Assembly (NCBI RefSeq): GCF_027942295.1
Contig: NZ_CP101416.1
Span: 2,086,001-2,150,000 of the forward strand
Direction of reading: 5' to 3'
DNA: 64,000 nucleotides
Origin: Pseudanabaena sp. Chao 1811
GTDB taxonomy: Bacteria > Cyanobacteriota > Cyanobacteriia > Pseudanabaenales > Pseudanabaenaceae
Numbering within the stretch: position 1 is the stretch's first letter; the number at the start of each line of letters is the position of its first letter. Positions 1-9,476 of the stretch are shown here, piece after piece. The translations under genes were made by a program, and so were the position numbers. The notes under the pieces are model-generated. The model worked only from the letters and a program-made list of their open reading frames with translations, had not been told where the DNA came from and made no database searches.

Positions 1-430
1 AAGATTGATTGACTGAAGAAGGATTTGATTGAGGGATTAGTCCACTTTGCAAGCTTGTTTGTATAGCTTCTATGAGTAATACAATATCATCGCTACGCTT
101 ACAGAATATTTTCTGAGATTTCATATAACTAATCAAGGGATCATATCCTGTATCTTTAGAAATTATATGAAAAAATGATTTTGTCTCTTTCCCAACTAAC
201 TTGCCTAATTCAAAGGCAATATGAAAATCAAGAGCATTTTTACCATTACCATTAATTTGAATCCATTCAATTTGACTACCTAGTTTTTGAGATTTGATAA
301 CTAAGTCAGTTGGTATATTATTTTGCTTACTACCAATAAACATTTTAATGTAAATATTTTTATCCTTGATACAGGTGAGATCTATATTTTGGATGTTTTC
401 ATAATCTACTAGGATGTAATTGGTTAGCAT
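1..430 (-). CDS. NYN/PIN-like domain protein, partial (3' end outside window)
   Basis: Translating the minus strand from the ATG at 428-430 gives an open frame that runs off the left edge (143 codons visible). The N-terminus reads ILVDYENIQ, with Asp9 and Asn12 where PIN-like/NYN nucleases carry their first metal-binding acid. Later come the segments NGKNALDFHIAFELG and HIISKDTGYDPL, which carry the further acidic positions expected of this fold. From family knowledge such proteins are RNA-directed nucleases or their relatives. The true C-terminus is not visible, and the last visible residues are a Ser/Asn/Pro-rich linker, so a second domain may follow. Substrate is unknown. Confidence 0.7.
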   Translation of the reverse strand, partial: MLTNYILVDYENIQNIDLTCIKDKNIYIKMFIGSKQNNIPTDLVIKSQKLGSQIEWIQINGNGKNALDFHIAFELGKLVGKETKSFFHIISKDTGYDPLISYMKSQKIFCKRSDDIVLLIEAIQTSLQSGLIPQSNPSSVNQS

Positions 431-679
431 TTATAAATAGATATACTTAAAGTGATTTGAAAGCGAGTATTTCGCGTAACAGATAAATTAGCACTACTGT
501 GAAGAAAAGCAAAGTAACTTGCTATATCTCCGCCATGAATCATAAATTAAGTTGAATTATCGAAAGATTTGGCGATCGCAAGGATTAAGATCTGATGTAT
601 ACAAACTGATATAGCGAGTTTGAGCTTACCAATGGCAAGTTTGAGCTTGATGTAGCTACTCAGGAATGGAGAAAAGATC

Positions 680-2044
680 ATGGCGATCGCATCAATAAAT
701 CCTGTAACAGGAGAAGTGTTAAAGACCTTTGAGCCTTTGACGGATGAGCAACTTGAACATAAGCTAGCACTCGCCGATCGCACCTTTGTCACCTATAAAC
801 ATACGAGTTTTCGCGATCGCGCCCAATGGATGCACCAAGCCGCCGATATTCTGGAAGCGAAGAAAACCGAATTCGGGATTATTATGACCCTTGAGATGGG
901 GAAAACGCTCAAAAGTGCGATCGCCGAAATTGAGAAGTGCGCCAATCTTTGCCGTTTTTACGCCGAACATGCACCGAGTTTTTTAGCCGATACCCCTGCT
1001 CAAACCGATGCTAGTCGCACGATTATTTGCTATCAACCTTTAGGAATTATCCTCGCAGTCATGCCTTGGAACTTTCCTTTTTGGCAGGTGTTTCGCTTTG
1101 CTGTCCCTGCACTCATGGCAGGGAATGTGGGACTACTAAAGCACGCCTCAAATGTGCCGCAATGTGCCTTAGCGATCGCTGAAGTCTTCCATGCCGCAGG
1201 CATACCTGAAGGTGCATTTCAAACCCTTTTAGTGGGGGCGGATCGCGTAGCAGGAATAGTTGCCGACTCAAGGGTAAAAGCTGCCACATTGACGGGAAGT
1301 GAACCTGCGGGACAAAGCCTAGCTGCGATCGCAGGGCATCATCTCAAAAAAGTAGTATTGGAACTTGGGGGTAGCGATCCGTTTATTGTGCTTAAAAGTG
1401 CGGATTTGGAATTGGCTGTAAATACTGCGGTAACGGCGCGAGTCATGAACAATGGGCAGACCTGTATCGCAGCAAAGAGATTTATTATTGAAGAAGCGAT
1501 CGCGGATCAGTTCATTTCTAAATTTGTTGATAAGTTCAAAGCATTGAAAGTAGGAGATCCGATGCAGCCTGAAACTGATGTGGGGCCTCTTGCCACGCCG
1601 CAAATCTTAAATGAACTGGATGCACAGGTAAAAACAACAGTGGATTTAGGGGCTAAGGTTTTAGTCGGGGGCTATCGACTCAAGGAAAAAGGGAATTTTT
1701 ATGCACCAACGATTCTTGATCAGATTCCGCTTGGTGCGCCACCCTATCAAGAAGAATTTTTTGGTCCCGTGGCTTCAGTATTTCGGGTGCAGAATCTTGA
1801 TGAGGCGATCGCGCTTGCAAATAGTACTAGTTTTGGTTTAGGGGCAAGCTTTTGGAGCAATGATCCACAGGAAATCGAACAGGCGATCGAACAAATTGAG
1901 GCGGGAGCAGTCTTTGTAAATGGGATGGTCAAATCCGATCCGCGTGTTCCCTTTGGTGGCATCAAGCGATCGGGCTTTGGACGTGAATTGGGAATTGAAG
2001 GTATTCGTGAATTCGTGAATATCAAAACTATTTGGATTAAGTAA
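680..2044 (+). CDS. gabD: Succinate-semialdehyde dehydrogenase (aldehyde dehydrogenase family)
   Basis: A 454-residue aldehyde dehydrogenase. Glu228 (in LELGGSDPF) and Cys262 (in [10 protein letters not shown]) are the general base and the nucleophile; PWNFPFWQ near residue 130 is the cofactor-side motif. Length fits the short cyanobacterial/bacterial SSADH type. It oxidises succinic semialdehyde to succinate in the cytoplasm with NAD(P)+. The ATG is preceded by GGAG at a 7-nt spacing. A ThDP-dependent decarboxylase follows 57 nt downstream on the same strand; in Synechococcus PCC 7002 this pair forms the 2-oxoglutarate decarboxylase/SSADH route that closes the TCA cycle. A role in GABA breakdown is also possible. 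The family call is firm; the precise substrate comes from the neighbour. Confidence 0.88.
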   Translation: MAIASINPVTGEVLKTFEPLTDEQLEHKLALADRTFVTYKHTSFRDRAQWMHQAADILEAKKTEFGIIMTLEMGKTLKSAIAEIEKCANLCRFYAEHAPSFLADTPAQTDASRTIICYQPLGIILAVMPWNFPFWQVFRFAVPALMAGNVGLLKHASNVPQCALAIAEVFHAAGIPEGAFQTLLVGADRVAGIVADSRVKAATLTGSEPAGQSLAAIAGHHLKKVVLELGGSDPFIVLKSADLELAVNTAVTARVMNNGQTCIAAKRFIIEEAIADQFISKFVDKFKALKVGDPMQPETDVGPLATPQILNELDAQVKTTVDLGAKVLVGGYRLKEKGNFYAPTILDQIPLGAPPYQEEFFGPVASVFRVQNLDEAIALANSTSFGLGASFWSNDPQEIEQAIEQIEAGAVFVNGMVKSDPRVPFGGIKRSGFGRELGIEGIREFVNIKTIWIK

Positions 2045-2101
2045 ACCCTGTTTGTCATCATCAGTGTAGTTTACGATTACAAGCTTATTTGTGAGGACTC
2101 T

Positions 2102-3742
2102 ATGAACACCGCAGAACTATTAGTCAAATGTCTAGAGAATGAAGGAGTCGAATATATTTTCGGGCTTCCGGGGGAAGAGAATATGGCAGTTCTCAATGCC
2201 CTTGAGAATTCATCGATCAAATTTATTACCACTCGCCATGAGCAAGGGGCAGCCTTCATGGCAGATGTCTATGGTAGACTCACAGGCAAACCGGGCGTAT
2301 GCCTCTCCACGCTAGGACCGGGAGCCACAAATTTAATGACAGGTGTTGCTGATGCGAACTTGGACTGCGCTCCCTTAATCGCGATCACAGGACAGGTGGG
2401 AACTGATCGAATGCACACTAATTCCCATCAATATCTCGATCTAGTTGCTATGTTTGAGCCTGTGACTAAATGGAATGCTCAAGTAGTCCGTCCTAGTATT
2501 ACACCTGAAATTGTGCGTAAAGCCTTCAAACTGGCTAAGTCGGAGAAACCGGGGGCAGTACATATTGACCTACCCGAAAATATTGCTGATATGGAAGTTG
2601 ATGCAAAACCCTTATTGATTAAGGACGATCGCCATCCCATGTATGCTTCCTATCGCAGTCTTTCCGAAGCTGCTATTCTCATTGCACAGGCAAAAAATCC
2701 TTTGATTTTAGTAGGTAATGGTGCAATTCGTTCCCATGCTAGCCAAGCTGTAACCGACTTTGCAACACGCTTAAATATCCCTGTCGCCAATACCTTCATG
2801 GGTAAAGGTGTCATTCCCTACCGCCATCCTCTAGCGCTGTGGTCATTGGGATTACAGCAAAGAGATATTATTAACTGTGCCTTTGATGAAACGGATTTGG
2901 TAATAGCTGTTGGCTATGACCTCATCGAATATTCGCCGAAGAAATGGAATCCCAATAGTACAATTCCCATTATTCACATTGCCGAATTATCGGCGGAAGT
3001 GGATAGTAGCTATATGCCACAGGTAGAAATCGTTGGCGATATTTCTGACTCGCTAGTGGAAATTATGCACCGTTGCGATCGCACAGGAATGCCCGACCCT
3101 CACGCGATCGCCTTACGTCCACAGATTCTAGCCGCCTATGAGCAGTATGCTCATGATGAAGGCTTCCCCATTAAACCGCAAAAGATCGTCTATGACCTGC
3201 GCCAAGTGATGGGAGCAGAGGATGTGGTGATTTCCGATGTGGGCGCACATAAAATGTGGATGGCGCGGCATTATCACTGCGATCGCCCCAATACCTGTAT
3301 CATTTCCAATGGTTTCGCTGCGATGGGTATCGCGATTCCGGGGGCGATCGCGGCAAAATTAGTCAATCCTGATCGCAAGATTGTCGCGGTGACAGGCGAT
3401 GGCGGCTTCATGATGAATATGCAGGAACTAGAAACGGCTACCCGCATTGGTACAAACTTTGTCACCTTGATCTTCAATGATGGCGGCTATGGACTCATCG
3501 AATGGAAACAACAAATCCATTACGGAAAATCCTCATTTATTAAATTTGGCAATCCTGACTTTGTGAAACTTGCCGAGAGTATGGGTCTAAAAGGCTATCG
3601 AGTTAATTCAGCGATCGATCTCATGCCAACACTTAAGGAGGCTCTCGAACAAAATGTTCCTGCTGTTATCGATTGTCTCGTTGATTACCGCGAAAATATG
3701 CGCTTCTCCCGCAAGGTTGGCGAATTATCTTGTCCCCTTTAA
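2102..3742 (+). CDS. ThDP-dependent 2-oxoglutarate decarboxylase (often annotated acetolactate synthase)
   Basis: A 546-residue ThDP enzyme of the acetolactate synthase superfamily. Glu47 (in TTRHEQGAAF) is the Glu that activates the cofactor, and the ThDP/Mg motif starts at GDGG about residue 432 and ends near FNDGG. The N-terminal GLPGEEN motif differs from the GxPGG typical of biosynthetic IlvB. There is no ilvN small subunit beside it, and an SSADH gene lies immediately upstream. By analogy with the characterised Synechococcus PCC 7002 pair, it most likely decarboxylates 2-oxoglutarate to succinic semialdehyde. A catabolic acetolactate synthase is the alternative. Co-transcription with gabD is likely (57-nt gap, no hairpin seen between them); two strong hairpins follow the stop. 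Confidence 0.8.
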   Translation: MNTAELLVKCLENEGVEYIFGLPGEENMAVLNALENSSIKFITTRHEQGAAFMADVYGRLTGKPGVCLSTLGPGATNLMTGVADANLDCAPLIAITGQVGTDRMHTNSHQYLDLVAMFEPVTKWNAQVVRPSITPEIVRKAFKLAKSEKPGAVHIDLPENIADMEVDAKPLLIKDDRHPMYASYRSLSEAAILIAQAKNPLILVGNGAIRSHASQAVTDFATRLNIPVANTFMGKGVIPYRHPLALWSLGLQQRDIINCAFDETDLVIAVGYDLIEYSPKKWNPNSTIPIIHIAELSAEVDSSYMPQVEIVGDISDSLVEIMHRCDRTGMPDPHAIALRPQILAAYEQYAHDEGFPIKPQKIVYDLRQVMGAEDVVISDVGAHKMWMARHYHCDRPNTCIISNGFAAMGIAIPGAIAAKLVNPDRKIVAVTGDGGFMMNMQELETATRIGTNFVTLIFNDGGYGLIEWKQQIHYGKSSFIKFGNPDFVKLAESMGLKGYRVNSAIDLMPTLKEALEQNVPAVIDCLVDYRENMRFSRKVGELSCPL

Positions 3743-3777
3743 ACAGAAAGAGGTCGCATAGCGACCTCTTTCTGTTT
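3741..3777. terminator. Hairpin after the 2-oxoglutarate decarboxylase gene
   Basis: Perfect 17-bp stem with a 3-nt loop (ATA), ending in a T-rich arm. It starts at the stop codon of the upstream gene and fits a terminator for it. Confidence 0.75.
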
Positions 3778-3786
3778 GGTGTCTGA

Positions 3787-3819
3787 AAAACACAAAATAG
3801 CAACGCTATTTTGTGTTTT
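3787..3819. terminator. Second hairpin, between convergent genes
   Basis: A 15-bp stem with a 3-nt loop, flanked by A-rich and T-rich arms, just past the 3' end of the convergent desaturase gene. It can act for either strand; most likely the terminator of desB. Confidence 0.65.
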
Positions 3820-3826
3820 GGTATTA

Positions 3827-4906
3827 CTAGTCTTTAACGGATTGGTAATATACTCCAGTACCTGAATCGGGTACAAAAATACATTCCTTTTGAGAAGTAA
3901 AGAAAGCTTTCCAGATTGGCACATTAGACACTCGGTAATATTTACCTAAAACTGGTTTAATTGCTTCCGTAGCAGTTTTGAGGTGATAGTGAGGAATGCC
4001 AATAAAGATGTGATGGGCAACGTGAGTACCGATATTGTGATGAATATCGTTGAAAATGCCATAATCACGATCAATCGTCGAAAGCGCTCCCTTCAAGAAA
4101 TACCAATCTTTGCCGCGATACCAAGGAATATCAGCTTCAGTGTGATGCAAGTAGGTGACAAGATCCAACCATACGACGAAGATTAGGTAAGGAACGATAT
4201 AGAACTTGAATAGAAATAGGAACCCATAGGTAAAGCCTAAATATCCCAAAAAGCCTACCATTGCCAACCAAAGGCTAGTGCTAGTGATAATGTCTTGAGT
4301 TTCCGACTCGCGGAAAAGATCATTATTGGGCATGAAATGGGAAGCAGTAGGACGTGCAGGCGATCGCTTAAATAGGTAAAGAGGATAAGCCAACAACAGG
4401 GCATCAAAACGAATAAGTTTACCGAGCCAATCCATTTCTTTGTATTGAGTCTCGGTGACAGGATACCAACTTTCATCGGTGTCGATATTGCCTGTATTTT
4501 GGTGATGGGTGCGATGACTGATGCGCCAACCGTGATAAGGAACCAAAATCGGAATATGAGTTAGATGTCCAATCAGATTATTTAGCCATTTCAAACGCGA
4601 GAATGAACCATGTCCGCAGTCATGACCGACGACGAAGAAAGCCCAAAACATTGTCCCCGTGGCAAACCAGAAAATAGGATAAAACCACCAAGCATCTATA
4701 TATACCGCCGCCGCATATAACCCCACAATAATCGCGGTATCGGCAAAAAAATAGGCGAGCGATCGCCATACATTAGGAGCAAAACATTCAGCAGGAATAG
4801 CAGACTTTACATCTTGAAAGGTAAACGGAAGTTCAGTTTGAGCTGTTGAAGATGTATCGGTAAGAGGGTTTTCTAGATTGATCCGATGAATAGTCGTAGA
4901 CGACAC
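3827..4906 (-). CDS. desB: Omega-3 (delta-15) acyl-lipid fatty acid desaturase DesB
   Basis: A 359-residue membrane desaturase, the same length as the Synechocystis DesB. Three histidine boxes coordinate the di-iron centre: HDCGH at 95-99, HRTHH at 131-135, and HHNIGTHVAHH near 289-299. Hydrophobic hairpins lie before box 1 (about 55-92) and between boxes 2 and 3. The second box context (WRISHRTHH followed by NTGNIDTDESWYPV) is of the omega-3 type, not the delta-12 DesA type. It introduces the omega-3 double bond into acyl chains of membrane glycerolipids, using ferredoxin, and is typically cold-induced. It is a single-gene unit, divergent from nothing close by. The family is certain; the regiospecificity is inferred from the motifs. 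Confidence 0.88.
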   Translation of the reverse strand: MSSTTIHRINLENPLTDTSSTAQTELPFTFQDVKSAIPAECFAPNVWRSLAYFFADTAIIVGLYAAAVYIDAWWFYPIFWFATGTMFWAFFVVGHDCGHGSFSRLKWLNNLIGHLTHIPILVPYHGWRISHRTHHQNTGNIDTDESWYPVTETQYKEMDWLGKLIRFDALLLAYPLYLFKRSPARPTASHFMPNNDLFRESETQDIITSTSLWLAMVGFLGYLGFTYGFLFLFKFYIVPYLIFVVWLDLVTYLHHTEADIPWYRGKDWYFLKGALSTIDRDYGIFNDIHHNIGTHVAHHIFIGIPHYHLKTATEAIKPVLGKYYRVSNVPIWKAFFTSQKECIFVPDSGTGVYYQSVKD

Positions 4907-4938
4907 GTATTATTTCCCTGTTGTTAAGAAAAATTAAG

Positions 4939-6387
4939 TTAATTTTTTGATTTTAGCAGTAACTTGGCTTCTTCCTCAAATCCAAAGTTATTCAGTAAAA
5001 AAGCCCAGCGATCGCCTTTTACACGAATATAGTCTTGCATTTGCGCGACTGCACTCTGTACCCCAACGGATTGTTTTAGTTTTTGTTGTTGCTGGGGCAA
5101 GTTATAAATTTCATATTCAAAGGGTGTCAACCATACTAAATTACCCGCACGGTGCAACAGTCCTAACGCGATCGCCGCATCGGAATGTAACTTTGCAACT
5201 TCCGTAAAATTACCTCGCCGAGGTAGTCGGGGTAGCAGCAATTGCGCTTGCTGTTGCAGTTTTTGTTGTTGCTGGAGGAAAAAATTTACCCTCTGGCGAT
5301 CGCTATCATCGAGGAGTCCCGTTGGTTCACTCACCAACATCAATGCCTCCGCAGGTTTGTCATCACGCCCCGCCCGACCAATTTCTTGGATATATTCCGA
5401 AAGCGTCAAGGGCGGATGAAAATGTAAGACCCATCGGGTATCTGGTTTATTAATTCCGAGACCAAACGCCGAAGTGCAGATCACAAAAGGATATTGATTG
5501 TTGAGCCATTGCTGCTCAATATGTCGTCGCTCTTGGGGTGGTAAGCCTGCATGATAGGCAGCAGTCGCCAAGGAATTGTCCTGCAACCATGCGGCTAATT
5601 TCTCCGCATCGCCCCGACTGCGGACATAAATTAAGCCCGACTGCCCCTTGCGATCGCGAATAAATTTTAAAGTGCGCGATTTCCGTCCTGCGGGTGTCCA
5701 TGCAATTTCCACCTTGAGACTTAAATGGGGACGATAGGGACTAGTTCTTACAATGTTGGGATGATCTAGCTGCAAACAAGATTTTAATTCGGCAGTCGTA
5801 TCGCGATCGGCAGTTGCAGTAAATGCGGCTAGAGACATACGCGGATGATGATCAGGCTTATGTTGCATTAATGCTGATCTCACTGCCCCCAAGCGCCGAT
5901 AACTCGGACGAAATGAATCTCCCCATTGCGCCAAACAATGTGCCTCATCCAGCATTAACCCTGTAATTTTTAACTGGCGATCGCATAGCCTTTCCCAGAC
6001 AGGCTGACTTAATAGTGTTTCTGGTGAAACGTAAAGTAAACGAGTATTGGGGAGATTTCTCAATACTTCCCGCCGTTCTATTTGCGAGAGGTTACTATGC
6101 AGAGCCGCCGCAGGTAAATTGCGCGATCGTAAATCCCTCACCTGATCTTCCATCAAAGCTAGTAAGGGGGAAATAACCAAAGTTAAACCTTCATTAAGGA
6201 TTGCTGGTAACTGAAAACAAATAGATTTTCCCCCACCCGTCGCCATAATCGCTAAACTATCTTTGCCTTGCAGTAAGCTAGAAACTACCTCACGCTGAGA
6301 TTGGCGTAAATCTTTATATCCCCAGATCTTTTGAAATGTTTGCTGAACTTTTGTCCATTCCCCAGATATGTCGTCCATTAGCAACAA
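4939..6387 (-). CDS. recQ: RecQ-family ATP-dependent DNA helicase, short form
   Basis: A 482-residue superfamily 2 helicase. The N-terminal motif 0 is GYKDLRQSQREVV; Walker A is ATGGGKS (49-55); the DEAH box is at 147-150; the helicase C domain includes ICTSAFGLGINKPD and the arginine finger region EIGRAGRD. It unwinds DNA 3' to 5' in repair and recombination. The usual RQC and HRDC domains are absent or too reduced to recognise: the protein stops about 130 residues after the helicase core, so it is a short RecQ like other cyanobacterial copies. Two starts are possible, the listed one (M1) and an ATG three codons later (M4). It is transcribed towards desB with a 32-nt gap, so the two could share a transcript. 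Confidence 0.88.
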   Translation of the reverse strand: MLLMDDISGEWTKVQQTFQKIWGYKDLRQSQREVVSSLLQGKDSLAIMATGGGKSICFQLPAILNEGLTLVISPLLALMEDQVRDLRSRNLPAAALHSNLSQIERREVLRNLPNTRLLYVSPETLLSQPVWERLCDRQLKITGLMLDEAHCLAQWGDSFRPSYRRLGAVRSALMQHKPDHHPRMSLAAFTATADRDTTAELKSCLQLDHPNIVRTSPYRPHLSLKVEIAWTPAGRKSRTLKFIRDRKGQSGLIYVRSRGDAEKLAAWLQDNSLATAAYHAGLPPQERRHIEQQWLNNQYPFVICTSAFGLGINKPDTRWVLHFHPPLTLSEYIQEIGRAGRDDKPAEALMLVSEPTGLLDDSDRQRVNFFLQQQQKLQQQAQLLLPRLPRRGNFTEVAKLHSDAAIALGLLHRAGNLVWLTPFEYEIYNLPQQQQKLKQSVGVQSAVAQMQDYIRVKGDRWAFLLNNFGFEEEAKLLLKSKN

Positions 6388-7258
6388 CCATGAATGTTTT
6401 ATTTCTAATTTTATCTACAGCACAAGTCAGTAATTAGATTGATGACTTTCTAGCTGTTTGTTGTTCATAATAATAACCTTAAAATAATATATTTTAGGGT
6501 TTGATATTAATAATTTGGTTGCAGATGACACCTACGCAGAAGATAAATATCATTAATATTAAGGATTTACGGATTGATACTACTGATTGATATATCTATA
6601 AATCTATACAAAAGTACAGAAGGTTAAGTAGCTGAGCATAATTAAAAAACATAGCAAAAACCTGTGACTTACCCTCAGTATGCGCCACAGGCTTTTGGAT
6701 CTTATATTTAATTACGCCCAGTTCCTCAAAGGTAGATAAAAGAGGTATATCGCATATCCATCTTTTATTCCTCTTGTTTATCTTCATTCCCCAATAAATT
6801 AGCGGTATTGGCTTAAAAATACATGCCAAATCATCATCATAAGTACCTCCGCATAATTAAAAATAGAGCTAGAATCTGTGGTGCAAACTGTGTGTACATA
6901 ACTAAGTCCTAGTCATCCCAGCCGTAAATGTATAATTTGCAATCTTCAAGTTTCAGTTCGGGCTTCAGAGTTTTAATGTATTGCCACATTGTCGAGGATT
7001 GGGCTAAGGTATCTACTAGGAGTGATAAATAACAGAACTAGATAGTACAAACTAAATAAATTTATATAATCTGATAGATCGCCCTTAAAAATAATGGTAG
7101 TCCTACAGAAGTGATGATTTTCTGCATAAAGGTTGGAATATCATCACACCAAAAAATAATACTCTTCTTTAGAACTACCAAAATAAGATAGTCATTGGAT
7201 TCAAGAGTAAGTTTTAAGATAAATTGTTCAAAGCTCGTTGTAAAGGAAAATTATTCAG
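6388..7258. other. Long AT-rich gap with no convincing gene
   Basis: 871 bases between divergent recQ and the FHA-GGDEF-EAL gene. The base composition is clearly more AT-rich than its neighbours. A 77-codon minus-strand frame at 6596-6829 has no recognisable motif, no good ribosome binding site and ends in a low-complexity tail, so I do not call it a gene. A short protein-like remnant is listed separately at 6909-7046. The rest shows scattered A/T runs and should hold the promoters for both flanking genes. Confidence 0.6.
6909..7046 (-). pseudogene. Possible gene remnant (C-terminal fragment)
   Basis: Minus-strand translation gives about 45 codons ending in a stop just past the segment TLKPELKLEDCKLYIYGWDD. 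The composition looks like genuine protein (Trp, Tyr and charged residues mixed), unlike the surrounding AT-rich noise. There is an in-frame stop upstream and no start codon with a ribosome binding site. I do not recognise the family. It may be the tail of a lost gene or simply chance. Confidence 0.25.
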
Positions 7259-9415
7259 GTGAGATCACAGGAGTCATCTACTCTTGCAATGAAAGATATA
7301 CTTCATCACGTACTGACGGTTGAAGACCCGAAGGGATTTCGCAATTTTCTTTTGCAGAACATGACTTACTCCTTAGGACGCAGTTTAGACAATCTAATTG
7401 TGCTGCGTTCCAATCTCGTATCTCGTCAGCACGCTACGATATTGGCAGTAAATATTCCAAACAGAAATTCATGCCTTTTTCGGATTATTGATGGCACGCT
7501 CGAAGGTACAAGGAGTACTAATGGCATTCTCATCAATGGCAAAAAGCGCTTCTCTCATATCCTGTCTCATGGGGATGAAATTCTCTTTAGTAAAGATACT
7601 AAAGCTGTATATCAAATTATTAGTTCACTTTCTCCACGATCTAAAAATAAGGTTTCTCCAAATCATGCTACCAATGAGGATAGTTTTGGAGAAAACAAGC
7701 AGAGTTTAGATTTTATCGGCACTATTAGATGCTCTAACTTACTATCTATTGCTGATAGTGACTTATCTACACATATTCGGGACACTATCAATCAGTTTGT
7801 TTCATCTCCTGAACTAAATCCTCAACCAATTATTGAGTTGAATTTAGTAGGCAAAATTTTATATCTCAATCCCGCAGCTTTATATCAATTCCCAGAAATT
7901 GATGATATGCAGCTTAATCATCCATTACTCCAAAACTTGTTAACTCAGTTAACACCTTTAGTTACTCCCGTTCGTAACTTTTTTACCCGCGAAGTAGAAA
8001 TCAATAGCAAGGTATTTGAAGAAGTGATTCATTTTATGCCTTGGAATGAAGTAGTACGAGTACATATATCGGATATCACTAAGCAAAAGCAAGCTGAGGC
8101 AATTATTTCTTATCAGATGTATCATGACTCGCTTACTGGTCTACCTAATCGCAAATATCTACATCAATATTTAGTTGAGTTTGTCGAAAAGTTAGAGGAT
8201 AAGAACCAAAAATTCGCAGTGTTATTCCTTGATATTGATCGATTTAAATTAATCAATGATTCTCTAGGTCATGTAATTGGGGATTTGCTATTAAAAGCAG
8301 TGGGCGATCGCTTAAAAACGCTATTGCGCCAAGGGGATTTGCTGGTGCGCTGGGGTGGTGATGAATTTGCAATCATAGCCAAGGCGATCGCCTCGCCAGA
8401 CATTGTTGTGCAAATTGCAGAGACAATGATTCAATCTTTGACTGTGCCTTTTACCTGTAGTGGGCATGAGCTACATATCACCACCAGTATTGGTGCAAGC
8501 ATCTATCCCGATCATAATACAGATGTGGAAGCATTAATTCGCAATGCCGATATGGCGATGTATCGCGCCAAGGTAGATGGACGCAATAGTTTCCAGTTTT
8601 ATATTCCTAATATGCAGGAGCAAAGTTTCCAAAGATTGTTAATGGAAAATAATTTGCGAAGAGCGTTAGAGAATGAAGAACTAGAAACCTATTATCAACC
8701 ACAGGTTGATTTAACCACAGGTAAAATTGTTGGTTTAGAGGTTTTACTACGTTGGAAACATGTTGCTTTAGGGTCTATCCCACCTAGCAAATTTATTCCC
8801 TTAGCCGAAGAAACTGGCTTAATTATCGCAATTGGGGCTTGGGTATTGCGACATACTTGTTTACAGGCGATCGCATGGAAAAGTATGGGTTTACCACCAA
8901 TTCAGATTGGCGTAAATCTATCGATTATGCAGTTGCAGCAAAAAGATTTTCTACCTTCTTTACAACAGATTTTAGATGAGACAAATTTTGATCCTCACTA
9001 TCTAGAGTTGGAAATCACTGAAGGAATTATGATGGATAATGTGGAAGAAAAAATTGTCCTATTAAATCAATTCCGTCAGATGGGGATTCAGCTATCGATC
9101 GATGATTTTGGGACGGGTTATTCAGCACTTAGTTATCTTAAAAATTTACCAATTGATACACTCAAAATTGATCGTACTTTTATTGAATATATTGATCATA
9201 ATGAGCAAGATCAAGCCATTGTTGCTTCTTTAATTAATCTATCCCATAGCTTGAATTTAGTTGTCATTGCTGAAGGTGTAGAAACTCAAGAGCAAGCAGA
9301 ACTATTACGATCGCTAGGTTGCGATCGCATTCAAGGACATTTTTTCTACAAAGCTTTACCCGCCGAAGATATTGAGTCTTTATTAAGGGCGCAAGCAATA
9401 ACTAAACCAAGTTAA
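7259..9415 (+). CDS. FHA-PAS(?)-GGDEF-EAL cyclic-di-GMP signalling protein
   Basis: 718 residues. FHA domain at about 30-125, with SLGRSLDN, VSRQHA and STNGILINGKK, the phosphothreonine-binding signature. A poorly conserved PAS-like segment spans about 170-280. The GGDEF domain has an intact GGDEF at 366-370, preceded by a DIDRFKLIND metal site. The EAL domain has EVLLRW at 494-499 (EVL instead of EAL, seen in active enzymes), DDFGTGYSAL and AEGVET. It is a dual diguanylate cyclase/phosphodiesterase whose output may depend on a phosphorylated partner bound by FHA. A GTG start with AAGGA about 11 nt upstream is preferred; an ATG ten codons in (7289) is an alternative. Single gene, followed by two hairpins. 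Confidence 0.88.
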   Translation: MRSQESSTLAMKDILHHVLTVEDPKGFRNFLLQNMTYSLGRSLDNLIVLRSNLVSRQHATILAVNIPNRNSCLFRIIDGTLEGTRSTNGILINGKKRFSHILSHGDEILFSKDTKAVYQIISSLSPRSKNKVSPNHATNEDSFGENKQSLDFIGTIRCSNLLSIADSDLSTHIRDTINQFVSSPELNPQPIIELNLVGKILYLNPAALYQFPEIDDMQLNHPLLQNLLTQLTPLVTPVRNFFTREVEINSKVFEEVIHFMPWNEVVRVHISDITKQKQAEAIISYQMYHDSLTGLPNRKYLHQYLVEFVEKLEDKNQKFAVLFLDIDRFKLINDSLGHVIGDLLLKAVGDRLKTLLRQGDLLVRWGGDEFAIIAKAIASPDIVVQIAETMIQSLTVPFTCSGHELHITTSIGASIYPDHNTDVEALIRNADMAMYRAKVDGRNSFQFYIPNMQEQSFQRLLMENNLRRALENEELETYYQPQVDLTTGKIVGLEVLLRWKHVALGSIPPSKFIPLAEETGLIIAIGAWVLRHTCLQAIAWKSMGLPPIQIGVNLSIMQLQQKDFLPSLQQILDETNFDPHYLELEITEGIMMDNVEEKIVLLNQFRQMGIQLSIDDFGTGYSALSYLKNLPIDTLKIDRTFIEYIDHNEQDQAIVASLINLSHSLNLVVIAEGVETQEQAELLRSLGCDRIQGHFFYKALPAEDIESLLRAQAITKPS

Positions 9416-9417
9416 TC

Positions 9418-9473
9418 AGCGCAAAGCGCTGTAATAATTGTTTGGAGCAGCGAAGCTGCTCCAAACAATTATT
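9418..9473. terminator. Double hairpin between convergent genes
   Basis: A small stem CAGCGC-AAA-GCGCTG (9418-9432) is followed by a perfect 19-bp stem with a GAA loop (9433-9473). It lies between the 3' ends of the GGDEF-EAL gene and the M61 peptidase gene and can terminate both. Confidence 0.75.
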
Positions 9474-9476
9474 GGT

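Noticed and set aside
2102-3742. Acetolactate synthase (ilvB) call
   Set aside because: No ilvN neighbour, different N-terminal motif and pairing with SSADH favour the decarboxylase; not excluded.
3827-4906. Delta-12 desaturase (DesA) call
   Set aside because: The second histidine-box context fits DesB.
6596-6829. 77-codon minus-strand ORF
   Set aside because: No motif, AT-rich composition, no ribosome binding site.
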